Positions 24,801-38,417 of a stretch of DNA of 64,000 nucleotides are shown here, in pieces. Position 1 is the stretch's first letter, and the number at the start of each line of letters is the position of its first letter. The DNA comes from Aspergillus flavus (lineage: Eukaryota; Ascomycota; Eurotiomycetes; Eurotiales; Aspergillaceae), in contig NC_092410.1 in NCBI RefSeq assembly GCF_009017415.1, positions 1,364,001 to 1,428,000 of the forward strand, in the 5' to 3' direction. The translations under genes and the position numbers were made by a program. The notes under the pieces were generated by a model. It saw only the letters and a list, made by a program, of their open reading frames with translations, did no database searches and had not been told where the DNA came from.

Positions 24801-27800
24801 CCGCTGCATTGAAATACTCATTAGCCGCCATTCTATGCTCAGATCACGATTGACTGACTTGGGTCCTGAAGGATTACAGCAGCGTATTACAGAAGACATT
24901 GCTGGTTCTTACCGTTGGCGCTTGCATGATGTGAATTGTCAAGGTCAGATTGAGCATGCCATTGCCGATAGCCAGTCAAGCATTAATGCCTTCACTGGAC
25001 CCGTTATAGCAGTTGATATGTTTATTGGAAATGGAGAGGAATTTGTTTTATCTCTTGTTGCTCACCATCTGGTTGTCGATATTGTTTCGTGGCGGATTAT
25101 CCTGGAAGATCTGGAAGAGTTATTGTTGAACCCGGATGAGGCTACATCGCAAACTGGCTCTCTTCCTTTCCAGACTTGGTGTCAACTGCAAGCAAACAAA
25201 TGCCAAGAACCGAACATAGCCTTGGATAACCTTCCTCCGCCAGACCTCGCCTATTGGGGGATGGAGGAATGTCCTATGACTTACGGTGATGTGGACTGCG
25301 AAACCTTTCAGGTCGATGCAGAGAGCACGCATACTCTCCTGATGGACTGTCACCAATGTCTTCAGACCGAACCTATTGATGTGTTTCTCGCCTCCCTTCT
25401 GCATTCTTTCCAGAAGACATTTAGTGACCGACCTCTACCAGTGATCTACAACGAAGGCCACGGTAGGGAGGTTTGGGACTCTGGAATTGACATTTCGCGT
25501 ACTGTTGGGTGGTTTACCATTCTGCACCCAATAACCTTACAACACATTGCGGAAGATGATCCTGTAAAAACACTCATAGGTGTCAAGGATCTCCGTCGAC
25601 GTGTTACGGATAATGGCAGACAAGATTTTGCACGGCGCCTGGTTGGCGATGCCAAAGATCGTGGTCATCCTAGCCCCATGGAAATCTCATTCAACTATGT
25701 TGGCCAGCACCGAGACCTGCAGAGACAGGATGGCCTCTTCCAGCTTATGAATCAGATGGCTGGGGAGACCGGTCGCGGTGGAGGAGCAGCAGATTTTGGC
25801 GAGAAAACCCCGCGATTTGCCCTTTTTGAGATCTCTGCGATGGCTGTTCAAGGACAGCTACGTTTTACGTTTTCTTTCAACAGATATATGAAGCATCAGC
25901 AATCTATCCGAGATTGGATCTCAAACTTTCATAATCTGCTCAAACATCTCGGTCCGAAATTGCAGTCTCATGCGCCAAAACCAACTTTGAGCGATTTCCC
26001 AATGCTTTCCTTAACGTATGAAGAGCTCGAAACGATGTTCTCAAGCAGACTGCCGAGCGCTGGAATAGAATCTCCTGAGCAAGTAGAGGATATCTATCCC
26101 TGCTCGCGCATGCAGCAAGGTATATTATTGAGCCGTTCCCGAGACGAAGGGTTCTACTCTGTCCATGACACATTCGAAGTGAGAGGCTCGAGGGGTGAAC
26201 CTGATCTCAATCGACTGGTGTTTGCTTGGCAACAAGTTGTCATGCATCACCCAATGCTACGGACCATATTTGTGGACAAACTCACAAGCCGGGAGCTTTT
26301 CTGCCAGGTGGTCCTAAAAACGATCGACTCCCAGCCGAGCATCATCAGATGTATCGATGAGAATGGGGTGCTCGCCGCGTTTGATGAGCAGGGACCAATG
26401 ACCTATGTTGGACATCGGCCACCTCACCGATTTACTATCTGTCAGACTACTACTGGAAAATTGTTTTGCAGACTGGAAATCAACCATGTTTCCATGGATG
26501 GTTCTTCGATTTCGATTATAGCCCGAGACTTGCAGCTCGCATACGCTGGGAAACTAGAAACACACCGCAGACCGATGTTCAAGAACTTTCTGCATTATCT
26601 GCGTGAGCAAGATGACAGCACGGAGTACTGGTGCTCGTATTTGTCAGACTATATGCCTTGTCATTTCCCTGTGCTTAACGATGGCGTCTGCTCTGAAAAT
26701 CAACTCCGAAGTATTCGTCTGAACGTCAACTTCTACAACGAACTCCTAGAAGCGTGCGAGAGGGCTGGAGTAACTTTGTCAACTGCGATTAGCACAGCCT
26801 GGGGTCTTACGCTCGGTCAATTCTGTGGCTCCGATGATGTTTGCTTCAGCTACCTGGCCTCTTTGAGAGATATGCCTGTCGAGGATATTGATTCTATCGT
26901 TGGGCCGGTTATAACGCTTTTGGCATGCCGTATGAAGATACCTGGAGATGGCTTGCTTACGGACATCCTACACCAAGTCCAAAATGACTATATGGAGCAA
27001 CTATCCCACAGAAACACGTCGCTCATTGATATACAACACGCCTTGAAACTCTCAGATACGACGTTGTTCAACACTGGCGTCTCATACAGAAAGCTTCCCC
27101 CGCACAACGCAAACGCCGAGGAGGTGCAGCTTGTGGAGGTGGGATCAATCTACGATCCTGCAGAGTTCCCCGTTTATGTCAACGTCGAGGTTGCTGACGA
27201 TGATGCGCACATCGACCTGAACTATTGGACGACGGCTTTGTCAGTTGGCCAAGCAGAAAATGTTGCTAGCATTTTTCTCAAGGCTCTGGAGAATATTGCC
27301 CATTACAAAGATACTAAGCTTAGCACGATAGGTGATATCGACTTTCTCAGCGAGCAGTTTTGCACAAAGCTATGCGAATGGAATGCGAAGTTGCCAGCTA
27401 GACCTGAAAGGTGCGCACATGAAATCATTCGGCAACAGGCCTTATCTCTTCCTCTATCAGCCCCTGCAATTTGCTCCTGGGACGCGAACCTCACGTACTC
27501 GGATGTCGAGCACCTTTCAACTCGACTGGCTCAGTATCTCATAGGACTTGGAGTAAAACCCGAAGTATTTGTCACCTTGTTTTTCGAGAAGTCAGCTTGG
27601 TATGTCATTGCACAAGTTGCTGTGTTAAAGGCTGGAGGAGCATTTGTCTCCTTGGATCCAAGTCATCCAGAGTCTCGACTACAGGGTCTAATAGAAGATG
27701 TTGGAGCTCATGTCATGTTGTGCTCAGTTAAGCATACTGAGAAAGCTTCCCGGCTTTGCAACACTGTGTTTGCGGTCTGCGAAGCAACAATCGATGGGCT

Positions 27801-30800
27801 TACAGTTCCAGCGACCATTATGCCTGCTTCTATCCCAAGCATACACAATGCAGCCTATGCTATTTTCACATCCGGTACAACAGGAAAGCCAAAAGTGTCA
27901 GTCATTGAACATATATCGCTTGGCATAGCTGCATCAACATTCACCGAGATTTTCAGAATGGGCCCCAGGGCTCGTGTTCTTCAATTCTCGAATTACATAT
28001 TCGATGTCAACATCTCCGAAACCGTTATTACCCTTATGACTGGTGGTTGTATTTGTGTTCCTAGCGAAGAAGAACGGTTGAATGACTTGTCTGGGGCAAT
28101 TAATAGGATGGGCGTCAATATGTGCACAATGACACCATCATCAATAAGTACTCTGAAACCAGAAGCCGTTCCCTCATTAAGAACAATCATAACGGGAGGA
28201 GAAAAAATGACAAAGAGTCATGTTGACCGTTGGGCAGACAGGTGTGTTATAAATGCGTACGGGCCTTCGGAAGCCACTGTGGCTTCGACGGCAAGCGTAA
28301 AAGCTGATGGGGGAAGACGCCTCACTGAGGATTACAATTCCATCGGCACTGCATTCGCTGGAAGGGCTTGGATCGTTGATCCTAAGAATTACCACCGTCT
28401 CCTCCCTATAGGAGCAATTGGCGAACTGGTCTTGGAAGGCTGCAATGTTGGACGTGGCTACCTCAACAATGCTGAAAAGACTGAGGAGGTCTTTATCACT
28501 GACGCTCGGTGGACTGAACATAGCGGACTAAAGGAAATCTTCAAGAACAAGGAGCGCATGTACCGTACTGGAGATCTTGTTCGGTACAATGCTGACGGCA
28601 GCCTTTGTTTTATCTCGCGAAAGGACACCCAGATCAAACTCAACGGCCAGCGGGTAGAATTGGAAGAAGTTGAGCAACAATGTGTCGGTCATTTGCCAGC
28701 GAATACACAGGTTGCGGTTGAGGTGGTTACGCCAGAAGCGAAAACTGTGGCGAAATGCCTTGCTGTCTTTTTCACTACCGATGATCATGACAAGAATGAG
28801 TCAGACTTACTGTTTCCTATGAATGAAACTACAGTGAGCATTGTGAAGAAGCTGCATAGCTCCCTGAAGGAGTCCTTGCCCACTGTGATGATACCGAAGC
28901 TCTTCTTCCCGGTACGTCGCCTACCGATTGCAACAACCGGAAAGCTTGACCGCAAAGGGCTTCGTACCATGGTTGAGCCTCTGCCAAAAGAGAAACTGAT
29001 GCAATATACTACCTTCAATAGCAGCTCCAGACAAATAGCTGAAGATGGAGCTGAAGGGAAACTTAGGGCTTTGTGGGAGGAAGCTTTGGGACTAGCACCG
29101 GGATCCGTTGGCGCTGGTGACAGCTTCTTCGGGATTGGTGGTGATTCTCTCTCGGCTATGAAGCTTGTCAGCTCTGCGGACTCTCAGGGCATTGCACTGA
29201 CAGTAGCCGACATATATGCAAACCCTATTTTGGCAGACATGGCAAAGATATGCAAGTCTTCGGAAGCGGCAGCTGACACGGCGACGATCGAACCGTTTTG
29301 TCTTCTTCCTTCTTCGATGCGCAAAGAAGCCTTACGAGAAGTTGCTGACCAGTGTCATGTATCTGAAGGATCAATATCTGACATCTACCCTTGCAGTCCG
29401 GTGCAAGAAGGTCTTATTACGCTCTCAACTAAGCAACAAGGAGCCTACATCGCTCGACCAATCTTCAAGCTTACGGACGAAGTCAACTTAGAGAGATTCA
29501 GAGGGGCGTGGCAGCGCACCGTTGATGAACTCGATATTCTGCGAACTCGTATTGTACATACGGACTCTATGGGTTTCCTTCAAGCTGTGCTCGACAAGGA
29601 ACACATTTCTTGGACTACTGCAACAACAATGGAGGAGATCATGGATGACACGCCAGAGCTGCCAAATCATAGTGGAGGATTGCTGACTGCCTATGCAATT
29701 GTCCAGCCTGGAGACTCCTCTTCGCGCTATTTTATTTGGACCATACATCACGCATTGTATGACGGGTGGAGTGTACCATTGGTTCTCAAGAGGGTGGAAG
29801 AGCTGTATAAGGACCCTTCCGCTACCGGCTCTACGCTTCCATACAAGCTTTTCATTAGCCACCTCCAGGACAAGGATTTGTCTGAGTCGGACAACTTCTG
29901 GAGATCACAACTCGCGGATATCTCATGTTCGCCCTTCCCCCATAGTAAGGCTTCAACGCCGGATGCTGTACGTGTTGGAAATCGGCATCACAGCAGTGTA
30001 GAGATCGGCCAGACTCCAGCGAGCAAAGATTTGACCCTACCCGAGCTGATTCGCGCTGCATGGGCCATTGTTATCTCTGTCCATACTGGTTCCAATGATG
30101 TCTGCTTTGGTGAAACGCTCATGGGAAGAAATATCAGTCTCCGTGGAATTACTGAAGTCGCCGGGCCAGTCCTCACAACAGTCCCTACACGCGTACAGGT
30201 TGACAACGAGCTCCTGGTCACTCAATTCTTGCAAAATATACGCACGCTGACCACAGCGATGATACCACACCAGCACTCTGGACTCCAACGGATACGGAAG
30301 CTCAACGATAACACATCCTTCGCTTGTGACTTCCAGAATCTCTTAGTAATACAAACAGAAGAGGAAGTCATGAATGGAGACCTGTGGGTTCCAGAAAATA
30401 ACCAAACCAGTGATGAATTCTTTACTCACCCACTTACTGTTGAATGTAAGATTAGCGGTTCGAAGCTGGTATTGACTGTCCATCATGACGAAATTGTTCT
30501 CGACAGCTGGCAAACTGAAAGGCTCACGAGCCAGTTCACACATGTGATACAGCAGTTACTCACTGTCTCTGAGAAGGACATCAGAAAGGTGGGTGACCTT
30601 GATGTAGCCAGCCCTCAGGACAAGCAAGAAATCCTTTCGTGGAACCAACGACAGCCAGCTCGCGTTGATAGATGTGTTCACGATATCATCCGGGAAAAAG
30701 GCGCTGCACAGCCTGAGGCCGCGGCTATTTGTGCCTGGGACGGTCAGCTTTCTTACAGGGAAATGTATGGCTATGCATCTTCATTCGCTGCCTATCTTAA

Positions 30801-33800
30801 TACCCGTGGGGTTGGGCCTGAAGCATTGGTGCCGATTTGCTTGGATAAGTCTGTATGGGCGATAGTTACTATACTTGGTATTCTTATCGCAGGTGGAGCG
30901 TTTGTGCCTCTGGATCCTGCCCACCCAACATCGAGACACAAAGAGATTCTGGAAGAGATAGAAGCTCGTGTCATTCTTTGCTCCCCTCAATATCGCAATC
31001 GCTATGCAGGCTCCGTTAAGACCGTTGTCCCTGTCAGTCAGGAGACCATACGAGCTTATAGTGCTCTTACAAGGAAGACCCCGAGCCCTAACCGTGCTAC
31101 ACCATCAAACATGGCTTATGCGATTTTCACCTCAGGAAGCACAGGCCGCCCCAAAGGTATTATCATCGATCATCGCGCACTTGCAAGCAGCGCTACAGCT
31201 TTCTCGCCAATTGTGCACCTGAACGAAAATTCTCGGGCGTTCCAGTTTGCTTCTCTTACATTCGATGCCGCAGTCATGGAAGTACTTGCCACACTGATGC
31301 ATGGAGGTTGTATATGCATTCCAAGTGAAGAAGAGCGCTTAAATGACGTTGTCGGAGCCATTCGGCGAATGGATGTCTCGTGGGCTTTCTTAACCCCATC
31401 TATCGCAAGCATTATCGAGCCATCGTCAGTTCCTTCTCTGAAAGTGCTTGCATGCGGTGGGGAGAAACTCTCACGGGAAGTAGTCATGAAGTGGGCCCAT
31501 CGTGTGAAACTGATTAATGGCTATGGACCAACAGAGACAACTATTTTCGCGGTCCTGAACAATGTGACCCCAAGCACCGATCCTGCTTGTATTGGCTATG
31601 GCATTCCGTCCACATTGACGTGGGTTGTTGACCCTGAAAATCACAACCGGCTCTCTCCCCTGGGTGCGATAGGAGAGCTGGCTTTGGAAGGTGCTGCTCT
31701 TGCAAGAGAATACCTCAAAAGCCCGGAGAAAACGGCGGATGCCTTTGTTAATGAGCCAACATGGATCAGAGACTTCCCCAGCTCCCTACCTTCACCCAGG
31801 AGGATATACAAGACTGGTGATTTGGTAAGATACAATTCAGACGGTTCTATTGAATACATCAGCCGTAAGGACCACCAAGTCAAAATCCACGGTCTCCGTA
31901 TGGAGCTCGGTGAAATTGAGCACCGACTGTGCGAAGATCGTCGTGTGCGTCACGCCGTTGTGATTCTACCAATATCAGGGCTCATTCAGAAACGCCTGGT
32001 CGCGGTGTTGTCTTTAGAATCTCTGAACTCAGGGAACGGTCTTAATTCTGATGGGGCATGCGAGCTTATCAGTCAGGATCAAATGGATGCTGCATATTCC
32101 GAACTTCAAGAGATTCAGAAAAGCCTTGAGTCACAGTTACCCATCTACATGGTCCCTCAAACATGGGCGGTGATCAAAAAGCTTCCAATGCTGGTCTCGG
32201 GAAAGCTAGACAGGAAAAAGATAACAGCCTGGGTCGAAAAGATTGACGAATCCACATATGATCGTATAATGCAGGATTACGACAATATCAAACGAGGTAA
32301 TACGGAGCACAAGGATGAAGAGGACAATGACTCTTCCATCAATCTTCTTCGTGATATCTTCACCCAGGTGCTCAACATCCCATCCTCAAAGATTGATCCT
32401 AGCCGGTCGTTTGTTAGCCTTGGTAAGTGTGTTTCATTCAGCTACGATGGACAGGAAACTAACTTTCCACAGGAGGTGATAGCATTACTGGAATGGCTGT
32501 TATTTCCAGGGCTCGTAAACACGGGCTCAACTTGACGCTACACAATATTCTCCAGAGCAAGTCGATAACCGAGCTTGCTCTTACCTCCACTGCCATAGTC
32601 CAGGCAGTCAAACACGAAGAGAAGTCTGGTGAATTGTTCAATCTTTCTCCGATCCAGAGCTTGTTTATGCAAACCACCGATGAGTTCCAGGGCAAAGCTC
32701 GCTTCAACCAAAGCATGACAGTTCGCCTTACAAAACGGACAAAACCAGATACTGTGAAGAATGCCATCAAGGCGGTTATTGACCGACACTCTATGTTTAG
32801 GGCAAGATTCAGCAAGTCCTCTGATGGAAATTGGAAACAGACGATCACCAAGGTATGTTCAATCCTACTTGCAAGACACTAAACCTCCTAAACTAAGCAA
32901 TCCCTACAGGATATTGATTCATCTTATCGGTTGCGCACTCATTCCATCAACAATGCAGGAGAAATGTTGCCTGAGATCGCGGAAAGTCAGCAGTGTCTGG
33001 ATATCCAGAACGGGCCAATATTCGCCGCAGATCTATTTGAAGTTCGCGGTCATGAGCAGGTTCTATTCGTTGTAGCTAATCACCTTTGCGTCGATATGGT
33101 GTCATGGCGCATAGTCCTACAGGACATGCAGGAGTTCATTGAAACCGGTATCCTGTCCTCTGATAAGCCGCTGTCATTCCAGGGCTGGTGCGACCTGCAA
33201 TTCGAGAACAGTAAACGAGAAAATGGTGTCATTAACCTACCTTTCTCTATTGAGCCACCCAACTTAACTTACTGGGGCATGACAAACTCACAAAATCTCT
33301 ATGGTCATGTCAAGATGGAGTCGTTCACGCTGAACGAAGAAGCTACTGCTTTTCTCCTTGGCCGCTGTCATGAAGCTCTTCGAACAGAGACTGTTGAGAT
33401 TCTACTCTCGGCTGTTATTCATTCCTTTAGTCGAGTGTTTACCGATAGGAACGTCCCGATGATATACAATGAGGGCCATGGTCGCGAAGCCTGGGATGCT
33501 AGTATTGATCTCTCCAGAACAGTTGGCTGGTTCACAGCAATGTGTCCTCTGCATGTCGACGAAGGCTCAGGTATGGCTTTGTTGAAGACAATTAGCAATA
33601 CGTTACTAACTAGAGGCTAGATATTATTGATACTCTGAAGCGAGTAAAGGATACAAGACGCAAAATTGCGAATGACAGCCGATCTTACTTTGCTCAGAGT
33701 CTCCTCCATCCAACCGGAAGTGATTCTAAAAGCTTCCCAGTCCCCCTAGAAGTTGTCTTCAACTACCTCGGTCAACTTCAACAGTTGGAACGCAATGACT

Positions 33801-36800
33801 CCCTGTTCCAGCATTATGGCGGCGCATTTGATGCCGAAACTTTTGAAGTGACAGGAGACATGGGACCTCAAACGCCGCGATTTGCTCTCTTCGAGATCTC
33901 CGCGATCATCATCAAGGATAGGCTCCATGTTTCTTTCACATACAACCGAAATATGCAGCATAAATCGCGCATCCAGAACTGGGTCTCTGAGTGCCGAAAG
34001 GCCCTCGAAGAGGAGGTTCTGTCTCTCAAGGATTATTCGCCGGCGCCAACTCTTAGTGACTATCCCTTACTCCCGACAACCTATGCTGGACTGGATGATC
34101 TTGTCAAGAAAACTTTGCCTAGAGCGGGAGTTGAAAGCTGGAATAGGGTTGAAGACATCTATCCATGCTCTCCGGTACAAGAAGGTATCCTGCTCAGTCA
34201 ACTTCGCGATCCGCATGGGTACATGTTCCACGGTATTTTCGAAGTTCGTTCTCTCCAGGGCAAACGTATCGATTCAGCATTATTACGAAAGGCATGGGCA
34301 ATGGTAGTCAACCGACACCCAGCCTTGCGTACGTTGTTCATCGATAGTAACTACAAGGGTGGGACGTTCGATCAGCTGGTGATCAAAGCATCTGGCGATG
34401 ATGTTCTCGAATTCGAGTGCGACGAGTCGCTTGCATTCGCTAAACTTGATCAAGTCAAGCTTCATGATATAAACGCCACCAGGCGGATAAAGCTCCCACA
34501 GCATTTGACCATCTGCACCACAGCCTCTGAGAGGGTGCTCATGAAGATCGAGATGAACCACGCGATCGTCGATGGTGGCTCAGTTGACGTTCTCTTCAGA
34601 GACCTAGCATTGGCATACAACAACCAGCTCCCTGCAGGATCCGGGCCTCGCTACAGTGACTATATCAAGTACACCAGGAGCCAAGTGCATGATAAAGCGT
34701 TGAAGCACTGGAAACAATACCTCGCCGGAGTTCGCCCCTGTCATTTGTCGTTCTCTACTAAACCAAGCGGTGATCGTCAGCTTGGCTCCCATTTAATGAG
34801 CTTCAACCGTTTCGGCGAATTGCAAAAGTTCTGCGAACATAATTCTGTCACTCTTGCCAACCTAACGCTTTCTGCCTGGGCTGTTGTTCTTCGGAGCTTC
34901 ACCGGCTCAGACGACATCTGCTTTGGTTATCCCTCCGCTGGTCGTGATTCTCCGGTTCCTGGAATCCACGATGCTGTTGGTATTTTCATTAACATGGTGT
35001 GCTGCAGAGTCAAGTTCATCTCGGGTCAGACATTACAGGATGTCTCCAAGTTGGTGCAAAGTGATTATATTGGAAACCTTCCTTACCAGAACTGCTCTTT
35101 GGCACAAATCCAGCATGAGCTTGGCCAACAAGGACAGTCACTTTTCAACACAACCCTGTCCATCCAGAATCGTTCCGCTCCTGAAGACTCCGGTGACAAG
35201 ACCATATCATTTGAGATGCAAAGGGCATACGACCCGACCGAGTATCCTGTTACTGTGAATGTTGAAACAACAAAGGGGCGTGAGGGTATCATGCTGAGAT
35301 ACTGGACGGACACAGTGTCTGACAGTCAGGCGAAGGACTTGGCGGATGCTATTGCTAAAGTCTTTACGTGCTTCATTGAGAGCCCGTCCAGACTTGTATC
35401 GGAACTCAAGCTTGCTCCAAGCCAAGGCCCCTCAGTTACGAGTAACTCCGCTTTGGTGGACCTGGACGTACTCAACAGTGATGCTCTACGAAAGTTGATT
35501 GACATCCGTGTCAATGAGATAATCACCCGAATGCTCAAGGAGGGAGCGCTAGCTATACCTACAGTGCATGAACTTCATATCAAAGCATCGGAGGGTTCAT
35601 TCGCAACGAAACGGATGCCTCGTGAAAGGGACCTTTCAGACTCTATGCTGACTTTGACCAACTACAGCAGAGCATCAACCGATACCAGGGAATCAACTGA
35701 CCTTGAGAAACGGCTTTGGACACTGTGGAGTTCTGCACTGGGCCTGTCTCCCAACATTGTCAACCGTAAAGGCAGTTTCTTCAAGCTGGGCGGTGATAGT
35801 ATAACTGCTATGAAGATGGTTGGCGCCGCTAGAGAGGAAGGCCTCTCGTTGAGTGTAGCAGATGTCTTCGGCAATCCAGTGTTCGAGGATATGCTGGCCA
35901 TAGTTGTCGCTAAGGATACCCCCAAATTGTTTGAGACTCATACAGAGATCACTCAGCTCAGTGAGAAAGTCCCAGAGACACCGGTCGTCATCACTAGGGC
36001 AGTTTCACCCGACGAAATATCCGTGCTGCGGCCTATGCCGATTGACGATTCGTCTCTACAGTCCAGCATCTGCTCCAAAATTGGTGTCTTCAGAGGTGGC
36101 ATTGCCGACGTTCTCCCCGTTACCGACTTCCAGGCTATGTCAATCACCGCAAGTCTCTTCAAGTCCCGATGGATGTTAAACTACTTCTTCCTTGACGGTA
36201 AGGGCCCATTGGACATTAGAAGACTTAGAGAAAGTTTCTTGCGGGTAGTCGACGCTTTCGACATCCTCCGGACGGTGTTTGTCTGCTTCCATGGCCAGTT
36301 TTTCCAGGTCGTCTTGAGAAAGATGCGGCCAGAAATCGTCGTTCACGAGACGGAGATGAGTCTGGACGAGTACACTGAGTCCCTACAACAGCGTGACCGA
36401 GAACAAGAACCCCGACAAGGTGAACAATATGTGCAGTTCTATGTCGTTAAAAAGAAAAACACCGACCACCATCGTATCCTGATCAGAATGTCGCACACTC
36501 AGTTCGATGGCGTTTGCCTTCCACGAATCATGTCGGCCATCAAAATGGGTTACGAGGGAAGCCCTATTCCCCCAACGTCCTCTTTCTCGAACTACATGCG
36601 CATGCTTCCTGGCAGTATCACTCCAGAGCACTATCAACATTGGTCGACACTTCTACAAGGCTCCAAGATGACCGATATCATCAGAAGACAAACACCCAAC
36701 AACTTCCAACACATCGGCTCCTTCACTGCACAGAAGAAAGCCATCGAGATCTCAGCCACAGTCATCGGCGACGTGACCCTCGCCACAGTCATGCAATCAG

Positions 36801-37849
36801 CCTGGGCCATGACACTAGCCAAGCTCTCCGCACAATCCGACGTGGTATTCGGGCTCACAATCAGCGGCCGAAACGCCACAATCCCGGGTATCGAAAGCAC
36901 CGTCGGACCCTGTCTCAACATGATTCCAGTGAGAGTCAAGTTCGGAGACCGATGGACGGGTCTCGACATCTTCCGCTACCTCCAGGACCAACAAGTCGCC
37001 AATATGCCCTACGAGTCGCTCGGGTTCAGAGAAATAATCCGAAACTGCACGGACTGGCCCGATTCCACATTTTTCACCACCTCCGTCTTCCACCAGAACG
37101 TCGAATACGAAGGCCACATGCAACTCGACGACAACATGTACCGCATGGGCGGCGTCGGCGTCGTAGACAACTTCACCGACATCACGGTAGTTTCCAAACC
37201 AACAGGCGACGGCAAGCTGGATATCACGCTCGCCTACTCCCAAAGAAGCGCAATCACCACTCCCTCTGCCACAAAGATCCTCGACATGCTCTGCGAAACC
37301 GCCCACAGCCTAATCACCAACCCCCAAATCACCCTTCCCTCCCCATCAACCCTCTGCTCCCTACCCTGCCAAGTCATCGACGACCTCCCCAGACCAACAG
37401 AAGAGCACTTCCTCACCTCCAACCTCAACAGCAGAAGTATCTCCGAGCTCCTCGTTCACTCAGACATCCTCAACAAAACCTGGCAACACGTCCTCCCCAA
37501 CAAAAACCCGGAGACGCCCCGGCCGCCCTTCCAGCTCAACTCATCGTTCTTCGGCCTGGGCGGCGACATTTTCAGCATGGGTCAATTGGTCTGGTGTCTC
37601 GAGCAGGAAGGTCTCCAGGTCAGGCTCGAGGAATTGCTCGAGCATCCTACTTTCTTGGGCCATTTGGCTGTGCTAGCATTGCATAATGCTAAACAGGAGA
37701 ATTTGGTGGAGAGGACCAGGACTGTTGAGAGTAGAGCTCGTGTTCCGTCTGTCTCGGTCAAGGGTAGAAAGAGTGCCAATTGGAATCCTCTTGGTAAGGC
37801 CGTTACCTTGGCCAGGAGGTTTACTACCAAATGGAGTTCGAAGGCTTGA
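21835..37849 (+). CDS. pes1: nonribosomal peptide synthetase, 5208 aa, C*-ATE-CAT-CATE-CT-CT
   Basis: Seven exons: 21835-22335, 22392-22808, 22930-23232, 23287-32422, 32473-32852, 32910-33570 and 33621-37849. Domains by approximate residue: truncated C 1-235; A1 244-755; T1 with LGGDS near 819; E1 872-1299 (HHLVVD near 1000); C1 1340-1756 (NHVSMDG); A2 1779-2303; T2 (IGGDS) near 2356; C2 2439-2846 (HHALYDG); A3 2867-3389; T3 (LGGDS) near 3453; E2 3508-3940 (NHLCVD); C3 3977-4393 (NHAIVDG); T4 (LGGDS) near 4522; C4 4622-5037 (SHTQFDG); T5 near 5112, reading LGGDI instead of LGGDS. It would build a peptide in the cytosol from three activated monomers, with D configuration set at positions 1 and 3. 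No thioesterase or reductase is present, so release may rest on a terminal C domain. Symbol rests on recalled synteny (pgk, MFS, NRPS, ABC, rad51) with A. fumigatus pes1/NRPS1, which is longer. The product is unknown. Confidence 0.93.
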
Positions 37850-38417
37850 TTATATTGTTACGGGATGTCGTTTGACTGATGGGCTTCGTTCATTTGCCCT
37901 TTCCATCATTACCAAAAAAAAAATAAAAATAAAAATAAAAAGAGAGAGAGAGAAAAGAAAAAGCAAAACAGGAACAGCCTCCATTCTTCATTTGTCTAAA
38001 TTATTGGACCTTCTTACACATTCTTTCTATTTTCTTCGCTATTTCATAACCTTGTGACTCTGTCCAACTGGACCATTTTTCTTTCACTATTCATTCTGAA
38101 AGTGGACACATTTATATTCATATTCGTTGACATATTTGATACTTGATATTATATTGTTATTATTTAGTCTGTTAATTAGGAAATAAAGAAAAACAAAAGC
38201 CACACAATCTCATATGGTCATAGCCACGAAATTATGGAAACCGCTTTTCTCCCAAGGCACAGCTCTGGTATCTCTAAAGATTGCAAAAACTATAACTTTT
38301 ATCTTTGCTTCGTTAATGGGTATATGAAGCACCGATATAACCAAAACAAACCTTACTCAACCATATCTTTTGAACATGATATCGTCATAATCATTTAGTC
38401 ACGAAGACAGCGGACAC
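37850..38417. other. convergent 3' region between NRPS and MFS exporter
   Basis: AT-rich, with A-rich runs near 37914-37960 and no gene. The NRPS and the MFS gene converge here. Confidence 0.6.

Noticed and set aside
36514..37686. 390-aa plus-strand frame within the NRPS
   Set aside because: It is an off-frame shadow of the C4-T5 region in a GC-rich stretch, with His/Arg-rich low-complexity translation.
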